The notes under the pieces: model-generated
Databases searched by the model: none
What the model saw: only the letters and a program-made list of their open reading frames with translations
Told to the model about the DNA's origin: nothing
NCBI RefSeq assembly: GCF_009674685.1
Contig: NZ_WKJI01000003.1
Span: 124,001-188,000, forward strand
DNA length: 64,000 bases
Source of the DNA: Pedobacter puniceum
GTDB taxonomy: Bacteria > Bacteroidota > Bacteroidia > Sphingobacteriales > Sphingobacteriaceae
Direction: 5' to 3'
Part shown: positions 32,623 through 41,901 of the stretch, one piece after another
How the letters are laid out: each line of letters starts with the position of its first letter
Numbering within the stretch: position 1 is the stretch's first letter
Translations under genes and position numbers: made by a program

Positions 32623-33897
32623 ATGTTGATAGAAAAAAGTCAGATAGACCAACATAATAGCGATAATCAAGCGTCACATCAAAAAAGGTTTGATTTTATT
32701 AAATTAGAAATTCCTCAAGTAGAGGCTGTTATCCAAAAATTAATTGATTTCCAAATAGCTATCCCTAGTTGGGCTTTAGGTACGGGTGGTACGCGTTTCG
32801 GCAGGTTTTCTGGTGGTGGCGAGCCTCGTAACCTAGAAGAAAAAATTGCTGATATTGGCTTATTACATAAATTAAACCAATCTAGTGGTGCTATATCTTT
32901 ACATATTCCTTGGGATATCCCTCAAGATTATGACGCTATAAAAAATCTTACGGCAAGTCATGGTTTACGTTTTGATGCTATGAACTCTAATACCTTTCAA
33001 GATCAAAAAGGACAAGAGTTGAGCTATAAATTTGGTTCATTACAGCATGTAAACAAAGCGGTAAGACAACAAGCTATAGCGCATAATATCGAAGTTATTC
33101 AACAAGGTTTAGCATTAGGTTCAGATTCTTTAACCGTTTGGCTAGCAGATGGTTCTTGCTTTCCTGGGCAATTAAACTTCAGAAAAGCTTTTCAAAATAC
33201 TTTAGAAAGCTTGCAGGAAATATATGCTGCTTTACCAAAAGACTGGAAAATGTTTGTAGAGTATAAAGCTTTCGAACCAAATTTCTATTCGATGACCGTT
33301 GGTGATTGGGGACAGTCTTTATTATTTGCCAATAAACTAGGCCCTCAAGCTTATACTTTGGTAGATTTAGGTCATCATTTACCAAATGCCAATATAGAGC
33401 AAATAGTTTCTTTATTATTGATGGAAGGTAAACTAGGCGGTTTCCATTTTAACGATTCTAAATATGGCGATGACGATTTAACCGCAGGAAGCTTAAAACC
33501 ATATCAGTTATTCTTAATATTTAACGAATTGGTAGAAGGTATGGATGCTAAAAACATGAACCACGCCAAAGATTTAGGTTGGATGATTGATGCATCGCAT
33601 AACGTAAAAGATCCATTAGAAGATTTATTACAGTCTGTTGAAGCTATCATGATTGCTTATACACAAGCTTTATTGGTTGATAGAACAGCTTTACAACAAG
33701 CTCAAGAAGAAAATGATACGGTTAAATGTCAAGAGCTATTACAAAATGTTTTCCGTACCGATGTTAGAGCAATTGTAGCAGAAGCTCGTTTACGTTCTGG
33801 TGCAGCTCTAGATCCGGTAGCAGCTTACAGAAAGTTAGCCGTAAGACAAGAACTTATCAAAGAAAGAGGAGCTGTAACGGTAGCAACCGGACTTTAA
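32623..33897 (+). CDS. L-rhamnose isomerase (RhaI-like TIM barrel)
   Basis: The 424-residue sugar isomerase resembles the Pseudomonas stutzeri-type L-rhamnose isomerase, not E. coli RhaA. Features are WALGTGGTRFGRF near residue 50, metal-ligand segments FVEYKAFEPNFYS, DLGHHLPN and GGFHFNDSKYGDDD, and a conserved histidine in DASHNVKDP. It converts L-rhamnose to L-rhamnulose. The position between the aldolase fusion and the kinase gives a complete pathway. The specificity assignment rests on context as well as sequence. Confidence 0.9.
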   Translation: MLIEKSQIDQHNSDNQASHQKRFDFIKLEIPQVEAVIQKLIDFQIAIPSWALGTGGTRFGRFSGGGEPRNLEEKIADIGLLHKLNQSSGAISLHIPWDIPQDYDAIKNLTASHGLRFDAMNSNTFQDQKGQELSYKFGSLQHVNKAVRQQAIAHNIEVIQQGLALGSDSLTVWLADGSCFPGQLNFRKAFQNTLESLQEIYAALPKDWKMFVEYKAFEPNFYSMTVGDWGQSLLFANKLGPQAYTLVDLGHHLPNANIEQIVSLLLMEGKLGGFHFNDSKYGDDDLTAGSLKPYQLFLIFNELVEGMDAKNMNHAKDLGWMIDASHNVKDPLEDLLQSVEAIMIAYTQALLVDRTALQQAQEENDTVKCQELLQNVFRTDVRAIVAEARLRSGAALDPVAAYRKLAVRQELIKERGAVTVATGL

Positions 33898-33942
33898 TAT
33901 TTTAGATTTTAGAATTACGATTTTAGATTGATTTCTGAAGAA

Positions 33943-34039
33943 TTTAGAGTTTAAATGACGATTTATATTGAAGACTTTAAACTCTAAACTTTTCACTTTC
34001 AAACTTAATACTTTCAACCTTTAACTTAATACTTTCAAC
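33943..34039. repeat. AT-rich spacer with an inverted and a direct repeat
   Basis: TTTAGAGTTTAAA (33943-33955) is perfectly inverted at 33976-33988 (TTTAAACTCTAAA). ACTTAATACTTTCAAC is directly repeated at 34003-34018 and 34024-34039. This 149-base gap between isomerase and kinase holds no gene. Spacers of this repetitive kind are frequent in the phylum, but the inverted pair could be an mRNA hairpin. Confidence 0.5.
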
Positions 34040-34046
34040 TTAAAAA

Positions 34047-35432
34047 ATGCTTATTCCCGTTATTGCTGTTTTTGATGTAGGTAAAACCAATAAAAAGCTT
34101 TTCCTTTTTGATGAGCAATACCATATTGTTTATGAAAAATCGGCTCGTTTTTTAGAAACCAAAGACGAAGATGGAGACAGCTGCGAGAATTTAGACAGCC
34201 TTAGATTATCAGTTTTTGATTCTTTAAATGAAGTTTTAAAAATCAATAAATACGATATCAAAGCCATTAATTTTTCTACTTACGGGGCAAGTTTTGTATA
34301 CCTTGATGAGGAAGGAAAACCCTTAACGCCACTTTACAATTATTTAAAACCTTATCCAAAAGAATTAGAAGAGCTGTTTTATAAAATACATGGCAGCCCA
34401 CAAAAAATAGCACAAGAAACGGCATCGCCAGCTTCGGGGAGTTTAAACTCTGGTATGCAATTGTACCGTATCAAGCATCAAAAACCTGATATTTTTAAGC
34501 AGATAAAATACGTTTTGCATCTTCCGCAATACATGAGCAATTTAATCACTGGTAAATATTTTACCGATATGACCAGTATTGGATGCCATACCCAACTGTG
34601 GGATTTTAATAAAAAAGATTATCACCAATGGGTTTACGATGAACAATTGGTAGAAAAGCTTCCAAAGATTTTTCCTGCTGATGATGTTATTGAAGCCTCT
34701 TTTATGGGCAAAACTTATAAAACAGGTGTAGGCTTGCATGATAGCTCGGCAGCTTTGATTCCTTATTTGGTAAATTTTAAAGAGCCTTTTGTATTGCTTT
34801 CTACTGGTACTTGGTGTATTAGTCTTAATCCGTTTAACGAAAGCCCTTTAACCTCGCAAGAGTTAGAGAACGATTGCTTGGCTTATATAGCTTATCATGG
34901 AAAACCAGTAAAAGCTTCAAGATTATTTGCAGGCTTCGAGTTAGAACAGCAAAGCAAAAGAATAGCAGCACATTTTAAGGTTGATGCTCTTATTTTTAGA
35001 ACCATGCCTTTTGATGCTCAATTGGCAGCTCAATTAAAAGAGCGCTTTAAAAACGAAGATCAAGCATCAGCAATTTTACCTAAGCAATCTAAATTTGGAG
35101 GTAGAGATTTAAGCAGTTTTGCAAATGAAAAAGAAGCCTATCATCAATTAGTGGCAGATATTATTGATTTACAATCGCAATCCACAGCTTTAATCATAAA
35201 AGGTTCTACCATAAGGAAAATATTTGTAGATGGTGGTTTTTCAAAAAATACCATTTATATGAATTTATTGGCAAGAGCATTCCCTCAGATAGAAGTTTAT
35301 GCCGCCTCCATGGCTCAAGCAACTGCTTTAGGAGCTGCGGTGGCCATTCATCAACATTGGAATACAAAAGCTCTTCCTAATGATATTATAGAGCTGAAAT
35401 ATTACTCTGTCAATCAGCCGGTATTAGGCTAA
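34047..35432 (+). CDS. FGGY-family rhamnulokinase-like carbohydrate kinase
   Basis: The 461-residue sugar kinase has the FGGY two-domain actin-like fold. An N-terminal phosphate loop AVFDVGKTNKK and the C-terminal STGTWCISLNPF and VDGGFSKN motifs are present. In this row the substrate is most likely L-rhamnulose, to give rhamnulose-1-phosphate, although FGGY specificity is not deducible from motifs alone. It is slightly shorter than classical RhaB. A good terminator follows at 35460. Confidence 0.88.
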   Translation: MLIPVIAVFDVGKTNKKLFLFDEQYHIVYEKSARFLETKDEDGDSCENLDSLRLSVFDSLNEVLKINKYDIKAINFSTYGASFVYLDEEGKPLTPLYNYLKPYPKELEELFYKIHGSPQKIAQETASPASGSLNSGMQLYRIKHQKPDIFKQIKYVLHLPQYMSNLITGKYFTDMTSIGCHTQLWDFNKKDYHQWVYDEQLVEKLPKIFPADDVIEASFMGKTYKTGVGLHDSSAALIPYLVNFKEPFVLLSTGTWCISLNPFNESPLTSQELENDCLAYIAYHGKPVKASRLFAGFELEQQSKRIAAHFKVDALIFRTMPFDAQLAAQLKERFKNEDQASAILPKQSKFGGRDLSSFANEKEAYHQLVADIIDLQSQSTALIIKGSTIRKIFVDGGFSKNTIYMNLLARAFPQIEVYAASMAQATALGAAVAIHQHWNTKALPNDIIELKYYSVNQPVLG

Positions 35433-35459
35433 TTTCAAATATTTTATCGAATTTTTAAT

Positions 35460-35491
35460 AGCGTTCTCTAGTTTGAGGACGCTTTTTTTTT
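35460..35491 (+). terminator. Terminator of the rhamnose row
   Basis: AGCGTTCTC (35460-35468) pairs with GAGGACGCT (35475-35483), one wobble, with a TAGTTT loop and eight or more T afterwards. Confidence 0.85.
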
Positions 35492-35594
35492 ACCCTTTTT
35501 CTCTGAAATAAATTCTCCTCTTTCATCGTTGGTTAAACCTATCCCATTTAATTCTGTCTTAAATACATTGTTATCATATATAAACCTCAGATTT

Positions 35595-37496
35595 ATGAAA
35601 ATTGCTTTTCGTTATTTAAGTATAAGCGCACTAATAGTAACTAGTTTATTGGTGTTAGCTTCTTTTACAAAAGAAAAGTCTGTAAGAGCAAAATTTTCTT
35701 TTCCTTACAAGCAGGCAGGTTTAACAGAGCGTGAAGCCGCAGCTCATCTTTTAAACAGATTTACTTATGGTATTAAGCCTGGTGAGATAGATGCTGTTTT
35801 AAAAGTAGGGCTAGAGAAATGGTTTGCCAGCCAACTAAAAGCAAATTTAGAGGATAAAGAGCTAAAGCAGATGCTAGATAAGTATGATGCACTTCAACTT
35901 TCTAACGCACAGGTAGTAGAAAAATATCCAAGAGGTGGGTTAGCTATAAGAATGGCCATTAAAGATGGTTATGTTCATAAAGATTCTGTTGACCAAAACA
36001 GAGCAGATTATCGCCAAATCATCAAAAAATATATGGATGAAAAAGGCTTAAGACCTCAACAAGAGCTTTATAGACAATTTATAAGTCAAAAGATATTAAG
36101 AGCCGCTTATTCACAAAATCAGGTTCAAGAGGTTTTAACCGAATTTTGGTTTAACCATTTCAATGTTTCTTTAGATAAAGGACAATGTGCCGAGTTTATT
36201 CCGGCCTATGAGCGAGATGTTATTCGCCCGAATGTATTTCAGGATTTTAATGTTTTACTACTAGCAACCGCAAAATCTCCGGCAATGTTAAGGTATTTAG
36301 ATAATTTTTCTAGTGCCGGCCCTATGGAGATGCCTAAAAATGCAAAAGTTAAAAAACCAGCTAACAATAACCGAGGCTTAAATGAAAATTATGCCAGAGA
36401 GGTAATGGAGTTGCATACTTTAGGTGTTGATGGTGGCTACAGTCAGCAAGATGTTACCCAAGCTGCCCGTGTATTAACCGGTTGGACGATAGCGCCTATG
36501 AATGATGGCTACTCTGATGGGATGAAAAAGATTATGGAAAATTCATCCAGAGAGAAACTTCTAAGTGCTGGTTATGTATTTGATGGCGATTTTATGTTTG
36601 TACCAAATCGTCATGATAAAGGAGAGAAAACCGTTTTAGATAAATATTTCCCAGAGGGTGGTGGTTATGAAGAAGGTGTTACTTTATTGAATATGCTAGC
36701 CAATCATCCTTCAACAGCCAAATTTATTTCACGCAAATTGGCAGTACGTTTTGTAAGTGATAATCCCCCACAAAGTCTTATCGATAAAATGGCTAAAACT
36801 TTCCGCGAGAAAAAAGGCAATTTAAGAGAAGTGATGATAACTATGGTTACAGCTCCAGAGTTTTGGAATAAAGAAGCTTTAAGAGAGAAAACTAAATCTC
36901 CTTTTGAGTTAGCCATGAGTGCTGTAAGAAGCCTCGATGCAGAGATTACCCAGCCTTATCAATTATTTACATGGATAAATAAAATGGGGCAAAAAATATA
37001 TTATTACCAAGCACCAACCGGTTTCCCAGATAGAGCCGCTTATTGGATAAATACGGGTTCATTATTAAACAGAATGAATTTTGGTTTAGCTATTGCATCG
37101 CAAAGAATACCGGGGGTAAAATTCAATATCCAGGCTTTAAACCAAAATAGAGAGCCCGAAAGTGCGGAAGCAGCTTTATATACTTATAGTAAGATTATGA
37201 TGCCAGAGCGCAACATACATGAAACTGTTAAAAGGTTGAAGCCTATGGTGAACGACCCAGAATTGGTTAAGAAAGTAGAAGCTGCAGCCAACAAAAATCA
37301 GGTAAGAACCGAGAATATGATGATGAATGAAGAAGCTTCTTTAGGTGAAGATATGATGGGCATGCAAACTATGAAAGAGAAAAATCAAGTAAAGTCAACT
37401 CAGCCAAAAGCAAATATACAGGCTAATGCAGGTAGCAACATGTTAGCTCAAGTAGTTGGGGTTATTATTGGTTCGCCAGAGTTTCAACGTAAATAA
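35595..37496 (+). CDS. DUF1800 domain protein
   Basis: I choose ATG 35595 because MKIAFRYLSISALIVTSLL is a proper signal peptide; a far upstream ATG at 35529 adds a non-signal-like extension. The resulting protein has about 633 residues. The DUF1800 core is seen in LTEREAAAHLLNRFTYG, FWFNHFNVSL, NENYAREVMELHTLG and ARVLTGWTI. Such proteins are exported together with DUF1501 proteins and are common in Bacteroidota and Planctomycetes. The molecular role is not known. It is followed by its DUF1501 partner after 20 bases. Confidence 0.9.
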   Translation: MKIAFRYLSISALIVTSLLVLASFTKEKSVRAKFSFPYKQAGLTEREAAAHLLNRFTYGIKPGEIDAVLKVGLEKWFASQLKANLEDKELKQMLDKYDALQLSNAQVVEKYPRGGLAIRMAIKDGYVHKDSVDQNRADYRQIIKKYMDEKGLRPQQELYRQFISQKILRAAYSQNQVQEVLTEFWFNHFNVSLDKGQCAEFIPAYERDVIRPNVFQDFNVLLLATAKSPAMLRYLDNFSSAGPMEMPKNAKVKKPANNNRGLNENYAREVMELHTLGVDGGYSQQDVTQAARVLTGWTIAPMNDGYSDGMKKIMENSSREKLLSAGYVFDGDFMFVPNRHDKGEKTVLDKYFPEGGGYEEGVTLLNMLANHPSTAKFISRKLAVRFVSDNPPQSLIDKMAKTFREKKGNLREVMITMVTAPEFWNKEALREKTKSPFELAMSAVRSLDAEITQPYQLFTWINKMGQKIYYYQAPTGFPDRAAYWINTGSLLNRMNFGLAIASQRIPGVKFNIQALNQNREPESAEAALYTYSKIMMPERNIHETVKRLKPMVNDPELVKKVEAAANKNQVRTENMMMNEEASLGEDMMGMQTMKEKNQVKSTQPKANIQANAGSNMLAQVVGVIIGSPEFQRK

Positions 37497-37516
37497 GAAA
37501 TTAAAATATTAAGGAT

Positions 37517-38785
37517 ATGACATCAAGGAGAGGATTTATAAAAGCAGGTGGTTTAGCTCTTTTTGGGATAGGTATTGGAGGTATTCCAACCTTTTTATCA
37601 GAAGCAGTTGCAGGTATTAGAGAGCCAGGTTTATTTCAACGCCGTAAAATACTAGTGTGTATTTTTCAACGTGGTGCTATGGATGGTTTAATGGCTGTAA
37701 CGCCATTTAATGATGAATATTTAAAGGCTGCAAGACCAACTTTATTTATGTCGCCAGTTAAAGCGGCAAATAAAAAACCATTGATAGACTTAGACGGTAA
37801 TTTTGGTTTGCATCCATCAATGGCGGCTTTCGAGCAGGTTTTTAGAGACAAAAGGATGGCTATCGTACATGGTATTGGCTCGCCAAATACTACTCGTTCT
37901 CATTTTGATGCTCAAGATTATATGGAGTCTGGTACACCTTTTAAAAAGGGAACATCTAGTGGTTGGTTAAACAGAGCGGTGGGTTTACTTGGTCATGAGG
38001 CGGCTACACCATTTCAGGCAGTAAGTTTAACATCTTCTTTACCTCGTTCTTTTTATGGGGATAACCCTTCTTTAGCTATCAGTAATCTCCAAGATTTTAA
38101 TATTCAAATGAGAGGAAACCAAGCCAGCGCTAATATGGCGGCTAAGAATTTTGAAGATTTATACGATCAAACATCTTCTGAGCTATTGAAAAATACAGGT
38201 AAAGAAAGTTTTGAGGCTATTAAAATGCTTCAAAAAACCGATACTAAAAATTATAAGCCAGCAAATGGCGCCGTGTACCCTACATCATCTTTAGGAAATT
38301 CTTTAAAGCAAATAGCTCAGCTCATTAAAATGAACGTTGGTTTAGAGGTGGCTTTCGCCGAGTCTGGTGGTTGGGATACCCACTTTAACCAAGGTACAGA
38401 TACCGGTATTTTCGCTAGAAATGTTAATGATTTAAGCGAGAGTATTATGGCTTTTTGGACAGATATGGGCACTTTACAAGATGATGTTACGGTAATGACG
38501 ATGACAGAATTTGGACGTACCGTTAAACAAAACGGAACTGGTGGAACAGACCACGGAAGAGCCTCATGTAATTTTATTTTAGGTAATGATGTTAAAGGTG
38601 GCCTAGTACATGGTAAAGTGGCACCATTATCTGTAGAAAATTTAGAAGATGGAAGAGATTTAGCTGTAACTACAGATTTTAGAAGTGTATTTAGTGAAGT
38701 TGCTGCAAAACATTTGAAAGTAAATGATCATGCTCAATTATTTCCAGACTGGAATGGCAATACCATTGGTGTTATGAAATCTTAA
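37517..38785 (+). CDS. DUF1501 domain protein (Tat-exported)
   Basis: The 422-residue protein has a Tat-type signal with the twin-arginine start MTSRRGFIKAGG. The DUF1501 core has an alkaline-phosphatase-like metal-binding plan: CIFQRGAMDGL near 48-58, HFDAQDYMESG, AESGGWDTHFNQG, MTEFGRT and GGTDHGRA. Family members are predicted metalloenzymes of the sulfatase/phosphatase superfamily. It works in a pair with DUF1800, probably in the periplasm. The substrate is unknown. A strong terminator follows. Confidence 0.9.
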   Translation: MTSRRGFIKAGGLALFGIGIGGIPTFLSEAVAGIREPGLFQRRKILVCIFQRGAMDGLMAVTPFNDEYLKAARPTLFMSPVKAANKKPLIDLDGNFGLHPSMAAFEQVFRDKRMAIVHGIGSPNTTRSHFDAQDYMESGTPFKKGTSSGWLNRAVGLLGHEAATPFQAVSLTSSLPRSFYGDNPSLAISNLQDFNIQMRGNQASANMAAKNFEDLYDQTSSELLKNTGKESFEAIKMLQKTDTKNYKPANGAVYPTSSLGNSLKQIAQLIKMNVGLEVAFAESGGWDTHFNQGTDTGIFARNVNDLSESIMAFWTDMGTLQDDVTVMTMTEFGRTVKQNGTGGTDHGRASCNFILGNDVKGGLVHGKVAPLSVENLEDGRDLAVTTDFRSVFSEVAAKHLKVNDHAQLFPDWNGNTIGVMKS

Positions 38786-38802
38786 AATGATAAAATTTCT
38801 AT

Positions 38803-38834
38803 AAAAGCCCGATATGAAAATATCGGGCTTTTTT
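38803..38834 (+). terminator. Intrinsic terminator after DUF1501
   Basis: AAAAGCCCGATAT (38803-38815) and ATATCGGGCTTTT (38820-38832) form a perfect 13-bp stem with a GAAA loop and a T-run. The remainder of the gap up to the tRNA, 38835-38978, holds a TATATTTG box at 38938-38945 that may serve as the tRNA promoter; nothing else was seen. Confidence 0.9.
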
Positions 38835-38978
38835 ATGGAAAAATCTGTATATCAAACAGATGAGATGATTGAATTTTTTAGCTTCTAAAATTGTGAATAT
38901 TATTGATGATTTTTTTTCTAGAATAAAAATCAATTGATATATTTGCGCCACAGTAACAAACCCGTTTTGTATACATGA

Positions 38979-39052
38979 TCCCGAATAGCTCAGCTGGTTA
39001 GAGCATCTGACTGTTAATCAGAGGGTCGCTGGTTCGAGCCCAGCTTCGGGAG
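38979..39052 (+). tRNA. tRNA-Asn (GTT), copy 2
   Basis: It is identical over 74 bases to the gene at 13091, with anticodon GTT at 39013-39015. Here CCA follows the discriminator (39053-39055), while copy 1 lacks it. The copies lie 25,888 bases apart in the same orientation and bracket the accessory block. Confidence 0.97.
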
Positions 39053-39061
39053 CCAAACAAG

Positions 39062-39089
39062 AAAAGCCATCAAAAATGATGGCTTTTTT
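39062..39089 (+). terminator. Terminator after tRNA-Asn copy 2
   Basis: AAAAGCCATCA and TGATGGCTTTT form an 11-bp stem with an AAAA loop and a T-run. It is not related to the terminator of copy 1. Confidence 0.85.
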
Positions 39090-39120
39090 AGTTTAAATAC
39101 CTCTCTCTATCTTTGTGAAA

Positions 39121-39603
39121 ATGAAAACGTTTAAAAGTCATCAAACAATCGGACAGCTAGAAAAAAGGAAAGGGGGTTACTTCTTTTTGAAAATTGACGC
39201 AGATATCATCAATCAATTTCAAAATAAGCGTCATACGCGTTTTCTTTTTACACTTGAAGATAGTTTGACTTTCCAGTGTGGACTTAATCACCTAGGAGAT
39301 GGAAATTTTTTCATTATTTTATCTAACAGTAATCTAGCCAATGTTCAAAAAAAGTTAGGAGATGAAATCCATTTTGAGTTAAATGAAGACCCCAATCCAT
39401 TAGGTGTTGATATGCCTGAAGTACTAGAAGTCCTTATTGAACAAGATGAGCATTTAAAAACAATTTTTGAAAGCTTGACGCCAGGTAAAAAGCGTAATAT
39501 TATCCATCAAATCAGTAGAATTAAAGATATCGACAAGCAAATTCAGAAAAGCATCAAACTTATACAAGAAAGTGTACAACCACGACCTAAAAAAACCTTG
39601 TAA
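39121..39603 (+). CDS. YdeI/OmpD-associated family protein with DUF1905 domain
   Basis: The protein has about 160 residues from ATG 39121; an in-frame GTG lies two codons before. The N-terminal DUF1905 beta-barrel (about 5-90, with the GGYFFLKIDADI strand, LNHLGDGNFFIILS and LGDEIHFELNEDP) is followed by the helical OmdA/YdeI region (about 100-150, with LTPGKKRNIIHQISRIK). YdeI-like proteins have been linked to bacteriocin and antimicrobial protection in other bacteria; that role is not proven here. It lies alone between the tRNA and a terminator relic. Confidence 0.82.
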   Translation: MKTFKSHQTIGQLEKRKGGYFFLKIDADIINQFQNKRHTRFLFTLEDSLTFQCGLNHLGDGNFFIILSNSNLANVQKKLGDEIHFELNEDPNPLGVDMPEVLEVLIEQDEHLKTIFESLTPGKKRNIIHQISRIKDIDKQIQKSIKLIQESVQPRPKKTL

Positions 39604-39684
39604 TGTTGCTGAATTTCATCTCTACAATCTCCTGATAGTTACAAGCTCAATCATCGAATTATAGCTGCATCTTTCGTCAATAAG

Positions 39685-39730
39685 GGGAGTTCTGGAAAGC
39701 CTCACTAGAAATGGTGAGGCTTTATTTTTT
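39685..39730 (+). terminator. Relic of the tRNA-Asn 3' end and terminator
   Basis: GGGAG (39685-39689), a six-base spacer and then AAAGCCTCAC/GTGAGGCTTT (perfect 10-bp stem, 39696-39723) with a T-rich tail match the end of tRNA copy 1 and its terminator, with the same spacing. It also ends the YdeI-like transcript. No gene is seen in the rest of 39604-39958; the DNA after it is plain AT-rich sequence. Confidence 0.7.
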
Positions 39731-39958
39731 ATAGTCTATCGGCTTTTTCTTATCCTAAAAAACTAAAAATCTTTACAAAACTAAAGGCTTCTTACGCTAT
39801 ATATTGCATCAACTTTGATAGTTTGAATTAAAAGAATATATTTATCATTTACCAAGAAACATAATCAAACACATCTACTTAGCTTTTGCCGTTGAACAAT
39901 CTGGGTATTTAAAATGATTATTTTGAGGTAATGCTAACTTATTAATGTATTTGAAACG

Positions 39959-40603
39959 ATGAAAAAAATTTACTTAATTCTTTTTTTAACAGGTTTATTC
40001 TTTAGCGCTGATGCACAAACGAGTAGTAGAGATACTAGTTCTACAAGTAAAGCAGGACTTCAAAAGAATCTTTTATCTATGGGCTTTCTGTTACCTGGTT
40101 TTACCTACGAGCGAGCATTAAATAATCATATGTCTTTGTCAGCAACAGCAGGACTTACTTTTGCAATAGGAGATGATGGTGTAAGTGAGTCGAGTTTTGA
40201 TTTAATACCATTTGGTTATTTAACAGGAAGGTATTATTATAATTTAGAAGAGCGACAAAAAAAGGGAAAATCTATACTTCATAATTCTGGAAATTATTTG
40301 GCTTTATCTTTAACCTACCAAAAAGGGGTACTTTCTCCAGATTGGCCCGATAAATTAGATGAACAAGCGAGTTATTTTTCCGTAGGGCCTGTATGGGGTT
40401 TTCAACGTACTTTTAAAGATAATTTTCACATCAATATAGATTTAGGTGTTGGATATTATAAGGCTAAAAGTCCTGCTACAGATTTTTATTACGATCCTAT
40501 TAATAATGAAATTGTAAGTAATGGCTATTATCTTGAAGATACCTCTGCAATGACGATTATTGGAAATATAAGGTTTGGTATTTTATTAAACAGAAAGAAG
40601 TAA
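39959..40603 (+). CDS. Outer membrane beta-barrel protein, 214 residues
   Basis: A signal peptide (about 1-19, SADAQ) precedes alternating hydrophobic strands with aromatic ends (LIPFGYLTGRYYYNL, YLALSLTYQKG, FHINIDLGVGYYKA, IGNIRFGILLNRK), the pattern of a small eight-stranded barrel of the OmpA-like or OmpW-like size class. No specific family was recognised. It probably lies in the outer membrane. It is monocistronic, followed by about 190 bases and the recA terminator. Confidence 0.7.
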   Translation: MKKIYLILFLTGLFFSADAQTSSRDTSSTSKAGLQKNLLSMGFLLPGFTYERALNNHMSLSATAGLTFAIGDDGVSESSFDLIPFGYLTGRYYYNLEERQKKGKSILHNSGNYLALSLTYQKGVLSPDWPDKLDEQASYFSVGPVWGFQRTFKDNFHINIDLGVGYYKAKSPATDFYYDPINNEIVSNGYYLEDTSAMTIIGNIRFGILLNRKK

Positions 40604-40736
40604 AAGGTGGTTTGTCGAATTTTGATCACATAAAATAAAAGATTTCAGTAAGGTATATTAGCTTAGATAATATATAACCACTATGTTGAGTGATTTGAAT
40701 AACGGGAGTTACTTCCTTTTTCTTCGGCAAAACCAA

Positions 40737-40770
40737 AAAAGCCTCAAAAAATTAATTTTTTGAGGCTTTT
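40737..40770. terminator. Bidirectional terminator near recA
   Basis: A perfect palindrome has two 17-base arms, AAAAGCCTCAAAAAATT (40737-40753) and its complement (40754-40770), with A-rich and T-rich flanks. It serves the recA gene on the minus strand and possibly the barrel gene on the plus strand. Confidence 0.85.
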
Positions 40771-40793
40771 GTATAATATATGAAGAGAAAAGA

Positions 40794-41807
40794 TTACTCT
40801 TTCTCTTCTAATGGAGCAGCCATAACAGCTTCTCTAATTTTAGCTTCTAGTTCGTCAGAAAGTTCTGGGTTATCATGTAATAATTGTTTAACACCGTCTC
40901 TTCCTTGGCCCAATTTGGTATCGCCATAGCTAAACCAAGAACCTGCTTTTTTAATAATGCCGTAATCAACACCAAGGTCAATAATTTCACCTACTTTAGA
41001 AATACCTTCGCCAAACATAATGTCAAACTCGGCAATACGGAAAGGTGGAGCTACCTTATTTTTAACAATTTTAACTTTAACACGGTTACCAGAAACCTCA
41101 TCGCTATCTTTAATCTGTGATATTCTTCTTATATCTAAACGTACAGAAGCGTAAAATTTCAATGCGTTACCACCCGTGGTAGTCTCTGGGTTACCAAACA
41201 TCACCCCAATTTTATCTCTTAATTGGTTGATGAAGATACAGCAGCATTTAGTTTTATTAATGGTACCAGTTAATTTCCTTAAAGCTTGTGACATTAAACG
41301 AGCCTGTAAACCCATTTTAGAATCACCCATCTCGCCTTCTATCTCTCCTTTTGGTACAAGGGCGGCAACAGAGTCAATTACAATCACATCTATAGCACCA
41401 GAACGAATTAAGTTATCGGCAATTTCTAAGGCTTGCTCACCATTATCTGGCTGAGAGATTAAAAGGTTTTCTATATCAACACCTAATTTTTTTGCGTAAA
41501 ATTGGTCAAAGGCATGCTCGGCATCAACTATAGCAGCTATACCACCAGCTTTTTGCGCTTCTGCAATTACATGTGTTGCTAAAGTTGTTTTACCAGATGA
41601 TTCTGGCCCATATATTTCTATAATTCTACCTTTTGGTAAACCGCCAATTCCTAAGGCTATATCTAAACCAATAGAACCTGTAGAAATAGCTTCCATTGGT
41701 TCTATTGCAGCATCTCCTAATTTCATTACGGTGCCTTTACCGTATGATTTTTCTAGTTTATCCAGCGTAAGCTGTAGGGCTTTTAATTTTTCGTTTGAGG
41801 CACTCAT
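40794..41807 (-). CDS. recA: Recombinase A
   Basis: The 337-residue protein carries out homologous recombination and SOS co-protease activity. It has Walker [10 protein letters not shown] near residues 65-73, Walker [13 protein letters not shown], the [19 protein letters not shown] loop region, and a C-terminal acidic tail. Length and motifs are fully standard, and no intein is present. The gene is single, with its own terminator downstream and about 95 bases to nth upstream. Confidence 0.98.
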   Translation of the reverse strand: MSASNEKLKALQLTLDKLEKSYGKGTVMKLGDAAIEPMEAISTGSIGLDIALGIGGLPKGRIIEIYGPESSGKTTLATHVIAEAQKAGGIAAIVDAEHAFDQFYAKKLGVDIENLLISQPDNGEQALEIADNLIRSGAIDVIVIDSVAALVPKGEIEGEMGDSKMGLQARLMSQALRKLTGTINKTKCCCIFINQLRDKIGVMFGNPETTTGGNALKFYASVRLDIRRISQIKDSDEVSGNRVKVKIVKNKVAPPFRIAEFDIMFGEGISKVGEIIDLGVDYGIIKKAGSWFSYGDTKLGQGRDGVKQLLHDNPELSDELEAKIREAVMAAPLEEKE

Positions 41808-41901
41808 GTATATCTTTTAATGAATATGAAAAAACAATAATACTAATTTTTTTAGCAAATATAAAATAATTCTCTTATTCTCAAATGTAATGAATAGAAA
41901 A

